Assembly (NCBI GenBank): GCA_004552615.1
Contig: SFNZ01000049.1
Coordinates: forward strand, 1-13,038
Direction of reading: 5' to 3'
Source: Bacteroidales bacterium
GTDB lineage: Bacteria > Bacteroidota > Bacteroidia > Bacteroidales > UBA932
DNA: 13,038 nt
The notes under the pieces were generated by a model. It saw only the letters and a program-made list of their open reading frames with translations. It searched no databases and was not told the DNA's origin. Shown one piece after another: positions 1 through 6,610 of the stretch (positions are counted from its first letter, which is position 1; every line of letters starts with the position of its first letter). Made by a program: the position numbers and the translations under genes.

Positions 1-251
1 GCCTGAGCCGTGTTGTTGAAAATCTCGTACTCGTGAGTTGCTGACGATGCTTCCTCGAAAGCCTTGTCCGCCTCTCCGAGCTGCCATTTCACCTCGTCGA
101 TATGGTTAGCGAGTGTGGCGAGCACCTGCGACACACGTGCTGCATCCATTCCCATATCCTTGAACGCAGGGGCGAGCACCATTGTGGCATTCTCGTAGCC
201 CCCCTTTTCCCCGATGTCAGCAGGAGTCAATGCAACGTAAATAATTCTTGC
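1..251 (-). pseudogene. Phage tail tape-measure protein, internal fragment
   Basis: The minus strand is open from base 251 off the left edge and encodes about 83 residues. The part from about base 228 leftwards reads like the end of the TP901-type tape-measure core domain. In order it shows GGYENA, LAPAFKDMG, VLATLANHIDEVKW, then ADKAFEEA, THEYEIFNNTAQA. The order of a gly-gly pair, an L/APxxKDxG step, an 'LANHIxEV' helix and 'AFxEaxSxxxEYxxxNNxAQA' is characteristic of that family in Bacteroidetes phages. Tape-measure proteins set tail length in siphophages and myophages and are normally around a thousand residues or more, so this is a small internal piece. The first residues (about 228-251) do not fit the family, and a TGA lies in frame at 252-254, so the N-terminal part is missing. 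Whether the gene continues beyond the left edge cannot be seen. Family assignment is from remembered motifs, not from a search. Confidence 0.75.
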
Positions 252-288
252 TCAAAACCAATTTGTTAAACTATCAATTCGTAAATTT

Positions 289-540
289 ATGATTAAGTGT
301 AATGTAACAGTATGCGGTACAATCAGTCGCTCAGCGCAGATGCGTACCAATAAGGATGGCAAGGCATTCCTTGCTTTTGGTGTCAGTGTAGTAATCCCTG
401 CAAAGTCAGGAATCAACAAGACCTTTGAAATCAGTCGGTTTTACAGCGATAACGTCAGGCACTACCGTCTTTCTGGTTTTCTGGGCCGCCTTCCCTGCGA
501 CAGGGATGTCCAGCCCGTGTTTCAAATCGATGTTGTTTGA
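289..540 (+). CDS. N-terminal fragment of a mobile-element (possibly SSB/OB-fold-like) protein, chimeric C-terminus
   Basis: The ORF has 83 codons from the ATG at 289. Residues 1-49 (IKCNVTVCGTI, RTNKDGKAFLAFGV, IPAKSGINKTFEIS) read as alternating beta-strands. They resemble, from memory, a protein of about 200 residues carried on Bacteroidetes conjugative elements and phages that looks like an OB-fold or single-strand-binding accessory protein; that family normally continues with a further strand. From about base 436 the reading frame instead runs antisense through the start of nqrA, so residues 50-83 are an accident of the junction and not real protein sequence. The gene is therefore broken and probably not functional. 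An imperfect promoter-like pair (TTTG near 260, TAAATTTA near 281) sits just upstream but lies too close to the start to be convincing. The family assignment is tentative; the truncation is much better supported. Confidence 0.4.
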   Translation: MIKCNVTVCGTISRSAQMRTNKDGKAFLAFGVSVVIPAKSGINKTFEISRFYSDNVRHYRLSGFLGRLPCDRDVQPVFQIDVV

Positions 541-543
541 CAT
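406..543 (-). pseudogene. nqrA: nqrA 5' fragment (Na+-NQR subunit A, N-terminus only)
   Basis: The minus strand from the ATG at 543-541 encodes MSNNIDLKHGLDIPVAGKAA, then VVPDVIAVKPTDFKGLV, and stops at 408-406. An 'IxLKxGLDIPVAGxA' start followed by a 'PxDFKGL' step is the N-terminus of NqrA, the cytoplasmic-side subunit of the sodium-translocating NADH:quinone reductase that pumps sodium across the inner membrane. A full protein has about 450 residues, while only about 43 are recognisable here. Homology fits down to about base 415, after which mobile-element sequence begins. A plausible ribosome-binding stretch (AAAGG) precedes the ATG. Normally nqrBCDEF would follow on the minus strand, and here nothing of that operon remains in view. 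Either an element has interrupted or replaced the locus, or the assembly joins unrelated DNA. The identity of the fragment is more certain than the cause of the break. Confidence 0.8.
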
Positions 544-579
544 TATAGGTAACCTTTAATAGTTTTTCAAAATCGTTCG

Positions 580-587
580 CGAAGATA
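580..587 (-). promoter_or_regulatory. Possible -7 box for nqrA
   Basis: On the minus strand TATCTTCG is a 7/8 match to the Bacteroidetes -7 consensus TAnnTTTG and lies about 37 bp upstream of the nqrA ATG, a normal leader length. No clear TTTG -33 box is seen at the right spacing. The rest of the divergent nqrA-helicase intergenic region (544-760) shows only AT-rich DNA and the helicase promoter. Confidence 0.3.
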
Positions 588-705
588 CTCATTTTTTTTG
601 GATTGCGAGCCATATTGAACTGGATTTAAGACAGATAATCGAAACGAAAATATACCTATATCAAAGCGAAAGCATTATTTCCCCTTTTATGCCGGAAATT
701 TTTTG

Positions 706-713
706 TACATTTG
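706..713 (+). promoter_or_regulatory. Promoter (-7 box) of the helicase gene
   Basis: TACATTTG is a perfect TAnnTTTG box. A T-run at 685-688 stands 17 bp upstream in place of a -33 TTTG. Transcription would begin near 720, leaving a leader of about 40 nt before the ATG at 761. The box lies inside the longest possible reading frame, which argues against the upstream ATG at 689 as the start. Confidence 0.55.
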
Positions 714-760
714 CTGCTCCGAAAAAAACGTTCGGGGGACAGGAGAACAATATTTCGATT

Positions 761-3220
761 ATGACAGAAGACAGAAAGATTCTGGAGGGGCTGGACGATC
801 GGCAGAAAGAGGCTGTGTGCCAGACAGAAGGCCCGGTGCTTATAGTGGCCGGAGCAGGTGCGGGGAAGACGCGTGTCCTCACCGGACGTATCGCATATCT
901 GCTGGCGAGGGGATGTGAGCCGGACAGGATTCTGGCATTGACCTTCACGAAGAAGGCTGCCAACGAGATGAAGGAAAGGATATCCGCAATGGTGGGGGAC
1001 CGCAAGGCCAGGAGGCTGTACATGGGCACTTTCCATTCCATATTCATCCGTTTCCTGCGCGAGTTCGCCGATCTGCTCGGCTATCCGTCCGGGTTCACGA
1101 TTTATGATACGGGGGATTCCGTGAGCGCGGTCAAATCCTGCATCAAGGAAATGAAGCTGGACGAAAAGGTCTACAAGCCGAAGGACGTCCTAAGCCGGAT
1201 TTCAATGGCCAAGAACAATCTTGTCACGCCGGAAGCATACAGGCGGAATTCCCAGGCCATTGCTAATGACACCCACGCCAAAAAGCCTGAAATCTGCAAC
1301 ATCTATTCCCTCTATACCGGGAAATGCAGGCAGTCCGGGGTCATGGACTTCGACGACATACTGCTGAACATGAACATATTGTTCCGGGATTTCCCGGATG
1401 CCCTGGCATCAATCTCCTCCCGCTTCGACTATATCCTCGTGGACGAGTATCAGGACACCAACTATGCCCAGTATCTCATTCTCAAGAAATTGAGCCAGTT
1501 GCACAGGAATATCTGCGTGGTTGGCGACGATTCCCAGTCGATATATGCTTTCCGCGGGGCGAAGATAGAGAATATCCTGAATTTCAGGAAAGACTATCCT
1601 GACTGCCGGCTTTTCAGGCTGGAGCAGAATTACCGGTCCACGAAAAATATCGTCGAGGCCGCTAATTCCGTAATAGAGAAGAATGCGTCAAGGATCCCGA
1701 AGACCTGCTTCTCCAATGGTCCTGAGGGCGACAGGATCCGTCTCATCAAGGCCTATACCGAGCAGGAGGAGGCTTTGCTCATCGCTTCCTCAATCATCTC
1801 GAAAATGTCAGAGGAACATGCGCAGTATCAGGACTTTGCAATATTGTACAGGACCAATTCCCAGTCCCGTGCCATAGAGGAGGCATTGCGCAAGCGCAAC
1901 CTTCCTTACATGATTTATTCCGGCAATTCGTTCTTCGACCGGGCCGAGGTGAAGGACATGATGGGATACCTGAAGCTGGCCGTCAATCCTAATGATGACG
2001 AGTCTTTCCGCCGGGTCCTGAACAAGCCTGCCCGCGGTATCGGCCAGACTTCGGAGGAGGCTCTTGCTGCTGCGGCGAGGAATTCGGGCGTGTCGATGTA
2101 TGCTGCTTGCTCTTCTCCCGAGATACTTGCACAATCCGGCCTGAAGACTGCAGCCATAGGAAGGATACAGGCTTTCCGCAACATGATAGCGGAGGCCAAC
2201 TCTCGGCTCAAGGAAGATGATGCATTTACCGTTGCAAGGTCATTGTCAGCCGCCTGCGGGCTCTATGCTTCTTTCAAGGAGGACAATACGGTGGAAAGCC
2301 AGTCCCGCGCAGCGAACATCGAGGAGTTGCTGAATAGTATCCAGGGATTCGTGGAGGACAGGCAAAATGAATACAGGGAGGAGCTGATGGCTGACGGTAC
2401 CGTCTCGGACGTCGGGGATATAAGCGATGCAGAACTCCCGTTAGTAACTCTAGGGGATTTCCTCGAGGATATTTCCCTGCTCAGCGCAGTGGACGTGAAG
2501 GAAGACGAGGATTCATCCAACAAGATTGCGCTCATGACTGTGCACTCGGCCAAAGGCCTGGAATTTCCTTATGTTTATGTGGCGGGAATGGAAGAGAATA
2601 TTTTCCCGTCAGGAGGTATGTTCGCTTCTCCTTCTGACGTTGAGGAGGAAAGGCGGCTTTTCTATGTGGCGCTCACGAGGGCGAAGGTCTCCGTTGACCT
2701 GACCTTTGCGGCCACGAGGATGCGTAACGGAAAGCACGAATCCAATTCCCCGAGCCGTTTCATCAAGGAGATTGACAGGAAATATATCGCCAATCCTCTC
2801 AGGGAGGAGGATCTGGAAGACAATGATATAGAGGACAGGCCATTCCGTGGATTCGGCTCCGGGTTCGGTTCCGGGACCAACGCACCGTCTTTCCGCCGCA
2901 ATGAATACGGACGTTCAGGACGCGTGGTAACATCTCCGTCTGCGGTCCGGCCGGCAGTTCCTCATTCGGGACCTGCCACATCCAGGCCTTTGCCTGCAAA
3001 TGTGCGTCCGGTACCGAAATCAGTTGATGACGCGGGCTTTGCACCTGTCTCTGTTCTTGAACTCAAACGCGGGGAGAGGATAGAACATAACCGTTTCGGA
3101 GAGGGCACTATTCTGGAAATTTCAGGAGATGGTTCCGGATTGAAAGCCAAAATAGATTTCGACAGTTGCGGAACGAAAATCCTTCTCCTGAAATATGCAA
3201 AGATCCGACGGATGAGTTGA
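761..3220 (+). CDS. pcrA: ATP-dependent 3'-5' DNA helicase, UvrD/PcrA family
   Basis: An 819-residue superfamily 1A helicase that unwinds DNA during nucleotide-excision and mismatch repair and clears replication-transcription conflicts in the cytoplasm. All helicase motifs are present. They are the Q-motif LDDRQKEAV (11-19), Walker A AGAGAGKT (30-37), motif II VDEYQDT (about 227-233), motif III VVGDDSQSIYAFRGA (about 253-267), motif IV EQNYRST (about 288), motif V TVHSAKGLEF (about 592) and motif VI EEERRLFYVALTRAK (about 628). A low-complexity Gly/Ser/Pro linker precedes a C-terminal Tudor-like module (about 769-819, with GERIEHNRFGEGTI and AKIRRM), which in PcrA/UvrD contacts RNA polymerase. 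The ATG at 761 is chosen because a perfect -7 box lies at 706-713, downstream of the other in-frame ATG (689), and because family homology begins just after it. The gene appears intact and is transcribed divergently from the nqrA remnant. Whether it should be called pcrA or uvrD cannot be settled from sequence alone. Confidence 0.95.
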   Translation: MTEDRKILEGLDDRQKEAVCQTEGPVLIVAGAGAGKTRVLTGRIAYLLARGCEPDRILALTFTKKAANEMKERISAMVGDRKARRLYMGTFHSIFIRFLREFADLLGYPSGFTIYDTGDSVSAVKSCIKEMKLDEKVYKPKDVLSRISMAKNNLVTPEAYRRNSQAIANDTHAKKPEICNIYSLYTGKCRQSGVMDFDDILLNMNILFRDFPDALASISSRFDYILVDEYQDTNYAQYLILKKLSQLHRNICVVGDDSQSIYAFRGAKIENILNFRKDYPDCRLFRLEQNYRSTKNIVEAANSVIEKNASRIPKTCFSNGPEGDRIRLIKAYTEQEEALLIASSIISKMSEEHAQYQDFAILYRTNSQSRAIEEALRKRNLPYMIYSGNSFFDRAEVKDMMGYLKLAVNPNDDESFRRVLNKPARGIGQTSEEALAAAARNSGVSMYAACSSPEILAQSGLKTAAIGRIQAFRNMIAEANSRLKEDDAFTVARSLSAACGLYASFKEDNTVESQSRAANIEELLNSIQGFVEDRQNEYREELMADGTVSDVGDISDAELPLVTLGDFLEDISLLSAVDVKEDEDSSNKIALMTVHSAKGLEFPYVYVAGMEENIFPSGGMFASPSDVEEERRLFYVALTRAKVSVDLTFAATRMRNGKHESNSPSRFIKEIDRKYIANPLREEDLEDNDIEDRPFRGFGSGFGSGTNAPSFRRNEYGRSGRVVTSPSAVRPAVPHSGPATSRPLPANVRPVPKSVDDAGFAPVSVLELKRGERIEHNRFGEGTILEISGDGSGLKAKIDFDSCGTKILLLKYAKIRRMS

Positions 3221-3266
3221 ACGAATTAAGTCGTTTGAAAATAAAAAGTTATCTTTTCGAAAAAAG

Positions 3267-3299
3267 TTTGATAAAAATCGAAAAAAGTTATTATATTTG
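3267..3299 (+). promoter_or_regulatory. Strong Bacteroidetes-type promoter with paired upstream repeats
   Basis: TTTG (3267-3270) and TATATTTG (3292-3299) are separated by 21 bp, matching the TTTG/TAnnTTTG promoter of Bacteroidetes. Two exact copies of TCGAAAAAAGTT (3257-3268 and 3278-3289) sit 21 bp apart, on the same helix face, and overlap the -33 box and the spacer. Predicted transcription runs right from about 3306, where no plus-strand gene is seen; it would cover a hairpin and then run antisense to the GH109 gene. Confidence 0.5.
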
Positions 3300-3337
3300 C
3301 AATGAAGTTTTTCATAGTTTAAGTTTAGGTTAAGTAG

Positions 3338-3377
3338 CGGGGCAATCGCAGTGAGTGCGACTGCCTCGTGAATTTTT
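3338..3377 (+). terminator. Hairpin with trailing T-run (intrinsic terminator)
   Basis: Arms 3338-3350 and 3356-3368 pair over 13 positions with one G-U and one mismatch around a GTGAG loop. They are followed after 4 nt by TTTTT (3373-3377). On the minus strand no T-run follows, so it is oriented to stop plus-strand transcription: helicase read-through and any transcript from the 3267-3299 promoter. The latter would be only about 70 nt, so promoter plus hairpin could define a small RNA. Confidence 0.5.
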
Positions 3378-3394
3378 ATGCAAGTGCTTCATTT

Positions 3395-4900
3395 TTACTT
3401 GGTTCTGAGGGACTCCGTGAAGGCGGTTGCCTTCCTCATGCTCTCTTCCTCCTCTTCCGGGGACGCAAATGCATGGCGGTATCCATTCACTTTGTTCCAT
3501 TCTCCCCTCGTGAAGTCAGGAACGGCCACAGGAGCATTGCCGTTGTCCATCGAGAGCTCCCCGAGTTCAGCAAGGCAGCACCATTCCGCAAGGTCATACA
3601 CATCCATGTCGAGAGGCAGTCCGTTCTGCAGACAGTATATGAGCCTGCTGTCCATGATGAAGTCCATTCCTCCGTGACCTCCTACCTCACGTGCCATTTC
3701 CTTGTATTTCTTCAGGATAGGATGCTCATATTTCTCTTCGAGCGCCTTCCTGGCAGCTTCCGGCATGAATGAATGCGCGCTGAGATTCTCGATCTCAGGC
3801 ACTGGACCGTCATTCTCGATCTGGCCGGCCTCCACCGCATAGCCCTGGACAGGATATTTGTTCGCGAATCCCTTTGTGCCGGTCAGCTGGTAGAGCCTGT
3901 TGTACGGCTGGGGAGTCATCACATCGTGCTGTATCTCAATGACTTTTCCCTTGGCGGTCCTGATGAGGGTAGTGGTATGGTCTCCGTTGCGGAAGTTCTC
4001 ACATTCCTCCCCGGTCCTGGCCTTCACGAGTTCTTTTCCCACGAAAGATTTCGTATCCATCGCCACGAGAGTCTCGAACCTGTCCCCTCTGTGGATGTCA
4101 AGCACCTGGGCCACAGGGCCGAGTCCGTGAGTTGCATAAACATCTCCGCGGTGCTTCATATTGTATTCCAGTCTCCAGCCGAGTTTGTCGTCCGGTCCGT
4201 TTTTCCAGTAGTGGTCCCAGAACGGGCTGAGTTCATGGATATAGGCTCCCTGGGCGCGCACCACTTCTCCGAACACGCCCTGCTGGGCCATGTTCAATGT
4301 ATTCATCTCGAACCAGTCATAGCAGCAGTTCTCGAGAATCATGCAATGCCTGCGGTTCTTTTCGCTCAGGTTGACAAGTTCCCAGCACTCTTTCAGGGTG
4401 AGGGCGGACGGAACCTCAATCGCCACGTTCTTCCCGTTCTCAAGGGCGCATTTGGCAATAGGGAAATGATGAACCCAGTCCACTGCGATGTAAACCAGGT
4501 CGATATCCTCCCTTGCGCAAAGCTCCTCGTATCCCTTCTCCCCGTAATATATTGCAGCATCCGGGAAATCAGCCCTTCTCAGATATTCCTGGCATGCCTC
4601 GGCACGTTCCTTCTCATGGTCGCAGAGGGCGACTACCTGTGTGCCGGGGATATAGGTGAATCTCTCGACGGCTCCCGGGCCCCTCATGCCGAGCCCCACG
4701 AAGCCCACTCTCACACATTCCATCTTGGGAAGTGCCAGACCGATGACACTTTCCTGTCCTGCAGGACGTTCCGGGGTTTCGACAACTATGGTGTTGCCTT
4801 CCCAGTGCCAGGCCGTGCCTTTATCGTTGATATTGGTTTCTGTGCATGCTGTTGCCGCCGCTGCCAGAAGTGGCAGGATGAATTCTGCAATCCGTTTCAT
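3395..4900 (-). CDS. GH109 family lipoprotein (Gfo/Idh/MocA fold, alpha-N-acetylgalactosaminidase type)
   Basis: A 501-residue protein of glycoside hydrolase family 109, which uses tightly bound NAD+ in an oxidation-elimination-reduction cycle to cleave alpha-linked GalNAc, for example the blood-group A cap of mucin O-glycans. It has a lipoprotein signal with a possible lipobox ATAC and Cys19, so it is probably membrane-anchored, in the periplasm or at the surface. The Rossmann nucleotide-binding loop is VGFVGLGMRG (65-74), followed by VALCD (90-94). Conserved family blocks are EVPSALTLKECWELV (162-176), ILENCCYDWFEMNTLNM (188-204), the H258-G-L-G-P segment, NGDHTTTLIRTAKGKVIEIQ and REVGGHGGMDF. 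The segment from GFVGLGMRGPGAVERFTYIPG through the C-terminus closely follows my memory of Bacteroides GH109 proteins. Length is normal and no residue looks lost. It is divergent from the sulfatase gene 117 bp away, suggesting shared control. Substrate is inferred from the family, which also contains less well-tested members. Confidence 0.9.
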   Translation of the reverse strand: MKRIAEFILPLLAAAATACTETNINDKGTAWHWEGNTIVVETPERPAGQESVIGLALPKMECVRVGFVGLGMRGPGAVERFTYIPGTQVVALCDHEKERAEACQEYLRRADFPDAAIYYGEKGYEELCAREDIDLVYIAVDWVHHFPIAKCALENGKNVAIEVPSALTLKECWELVNLSEKNRRHCMILENCCYDWFEMNTLNMAQQGVFGEVVRAQGAYIHELSPFWDHYWKNGPDDKLGWRLEYNMKHRGDVYATHGLGPVAQVLDIHRGDRFETLVAMDTKSFVGKELVKARTGEECENFRNGDHTTTLIRTAKGKVIEIQHDVMTPQPYNRLYQLTGTKGFANKYPVQGYAVEAGQIENDGPVPEIENLSAHSFMPEAARKALEEKYEHPILKKYKEMAREVGGHGGMDFIMDSRLIYCLQNGLPLDMDVYDLAEWCCLAELGELSMDNGNAPVAVPDFTRGEWNKVNGYRHAFASPEEEEESMRKATAFTESLRTK

Positions 4901-4923
4901 TTGAATAAATGTTTTGGTTTAGG

Positions 4924-4931
4924 CAAATGTA
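4924..4931 (-). promoter_or_regulatory. Promoter (-7 box) of the GH109 gene
   Basis: On the minus strand TACATTTG is a perfect TAnnTTTG box, 23 bp upstream of the GH109 ATG, giving a leader of about 15-20 nt. TTTTTG occurs 16 bp further upstream, a little close for a -33 box. On the plus strand the 117-bp gap has only an imperfect box (TAAATTTA near 4977) for the sulfatase. Confidence 0.5.
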
Positions 4932-5017
4932 CATAAAAATAGCGAAACAAAAACTGCAATCTTTTGGAAATTAATGCTAAATTTACCAGCAAAACAGCTT
5001 CTTAAAAATTATAGAAA

Positions 5018-6601
5018 ATGAATCCCGGCAGGACAGGTACATTCAGGACTCTCGCAGCGTTGGCTGCAGCAGGTTCGATGGTTTCATGCGGCAGGCAGCA
5101 CAAGCCGCAGCAATACAATATCGTGTTCATAATGACGGACGACCATACGGCCCAGATGATGAGCTGCTATGACCGCCGCAATATCGAGACCCCGAATCTC
5201 GACAGGATTGCCGCAGACGGCGTCCGCTTTACCAATGCATTCGTGGCCAATTCCCTGAGCGGTCCTTCCAGGGCCTGCATCCTGACGGGAAAGCACAGCT
5301 GCGCCAATCATTTCTATGACAATTCCTCCTGCGTTTTCGATTTCAGCCAGACCACCTTCCCGAAACTTCTCCAGCAGGCCGGCTATCAGACCGCCATGGT
5401 CGGGAAACTTCATCTGGAGGCCAATCCGGAAGGCTTCGACTACTGGGAAATCCTGCCGGGTCAGGGAGACTATTACAATCCCGAGTTCATCAGGATGGAC
5501 GGTACCAGGGTCAGGGATACCGGATATGTCACCAATCTCATCACGGACAAGAGCCTCGAGTGGCTTGAACACGGACGGGACAGGAACAGGCCGTTCTGCA
5601 TCATGATACATCACAAGGCGGTGCACAGGGACTGGCTGCCGGAGCTGAAATATCTCAACGAATATGAGGACCGCGTGTTCGAGCTGCCTGAGACATTCTA
5701 TGACGACTATGAGGGGCGGATTGCGGCCGCTGCCCAGGAAATGAGCATCGACAAGGACATGGACATAGTCTATGACACCAAGATGGCCTATCCCGGTGCA
5801 TCCACCAGGCTTTCCGGCCTGTATGAAGCCTTTACGGGCCGGCTGGATCCGGCGGACAGGAAGGTCTATGACGATTTCTACCGGGGACTCACGGAGGATT
5901 TCATGTCCAGGAATCTTGAGGGCCGGGAACTTGCGGAATTCAAGTTCCAGAGATATATGCGGGACTATGCCAAGGTGGTCAAGACTCTGGATGACAATGT
6001 CGGACGCGTCCTGGACTATCTCCGCGACGCAGGACTGGAGGACAATACCCTGGTGGTCTATACCTCGGACCAGGGATTCTACATGGGTGAGCACGGATGG
6101 TTCGACAAGCGTTTCATGTATGAGGAGTCAATGCGTACTCCTCTGGTCATGAGGCTTCCGAAGGGTTTCTCGCGAAGGGGAGACATAGACCGGCTCGTGC
6201 AGAACATTGACTTCGCCCCGACTTTCCTCGAACTTGCCGGCGCTGAGGTTCCGGATGAGATGCAAGGTGTTTCGCTGATGCCGTTACTCCGCGGTGAGAA
6301 TCCGCAGGACTGGAGGAAATCCCTCTATTACCATTTCTATGAATATCCTGCCGAGCACATGGTGATGAGGCATTTCGGGATCCGGACGGAGAGATATAAG
6401 CTCATTCATTTCTACAACAGCGGGGATTTCTATGAACTGTATGACCTTCAGAATGACCCTTCGGAGCTTGATAATCTCTATGGGAAAGAAGGTTACGAAG
6501 ATCTGGCTGACAGCTTGAAGAACGAACTCGCCCTGCTGCAGGAGAAATATGACGACCCGGTGCGTCTCGGATATGACAAGGCACGGGCCGACGGGAAATG
6601 A
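5018..6601 (+). CDS. S1-family sulfatase lipoprotein, serine-type (likely GlcNAc-6-O-sulfatase)
   Basis: A 527-residue arylsulfatase-family enzyme that hydrolyses sulfate esters on sugars. The signal peptide ends in MVSC, making Cys24 the likely lipidated residue. The active-site signature S81-G-P-S-R-A-C-I-L-T-G91 is the serine version of (C/S)xPSRxxxLTG, so Ser81 must be converted to formylglycine by an anaerobic sulfatase-maturating enzyme encoded elsewhere. Metal ligands D41-D42 and D351-Q352 (TSDQG) are present, as are K130 and H132 in GKLHL, H199 and H203, and H359/K364 in the EHGWFDKR segment. The blocks FDYWEILPGQGDYYNPEF, AAQEMSI and RYMRDYAKVVKTLDDNVGRVLDYL strongly recall S1_11 enzymes such as BT4656, a GlcNAc-6-O-sulfatase acting on mucin or glycosaminoglycan. 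The subfamily is from memory and untested. It is the first gene of a rightward cluster, and its stop lies 9 bp before the next ATG. Confidence 0.92.
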   Translation: MNPGRTGTFRTLAALAAAGSMVSCGRQHKPQQYNIVFIMTDDHTAQMMSCYDRRNIETPNLDRIAADGVRFTNAFVANSLSGPSRACILTGKHSCANHFYDNSSCVFDFSQTTFPKLLQQAGYQTAMVGKLHLEANPEGFDYWEILPGQGDYYNPEFIRMDGTRVRDTGYVTNLITDKSLEWLEHGRDRNRPFCIMIHHKAVHRDWLPELKYLNEYEDRVFELPETFYDDYEGRIAAAAQEMSIDKDMDIVYDTKMAYPGASTRLSGLYEAFTGRLDPADRKVYDDFYRGLTEDFMSRNLEGRELAEFKFQRYMRDYAKVVKTLDDNVGRVLDYLRDAGLEDNTLVVYTSDQGFYMGEHGWFDKRFMYEESMRTPLVMRLPKGFSRRGDIDRLVQNIDFAPTFLELAGAEVPDEMQGVSLMPLLRGENPQDWRKSLYYHFYEYPAEHMVMRHFGIRTERYKLIHFYNSGDFYELYDLQNDPSELDNLYGKEGYEDLADSLKNELALLQEKYDDPVRLGYDKARADGK

Positions 6602-6610
6602 CGGTTGATT

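Noticed and set aside
289..540. The full 83-residue ORF as a genuine small protein
   Set aside because: Its last 34 residues are antisense to the start of nqrA, which reads properly on the other strand, so the C-terminus is a junction product.
3773..4936. Long plus-strand open frame (387 codons) antisense to the GH109 gene
   Set aside because: It lies wholly opposite a gene with clear family motifs, its translation has no recognisable domain, and its composition is that of reversed coding DNA.
4960..5017. A clear promoter for the sulfatase
   Set aside because: Only an imperfect box (TAAATTTA near 4977) without a matching -33 element is present, so I did not list it as a feature.
5084..6094. 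Minus-strand open frame (336 codons) opposite the sulfatase
   Set aside because: It is antisense to the sulfatase catalytic region, has no motif, and is explained by codon bias of the real gene.
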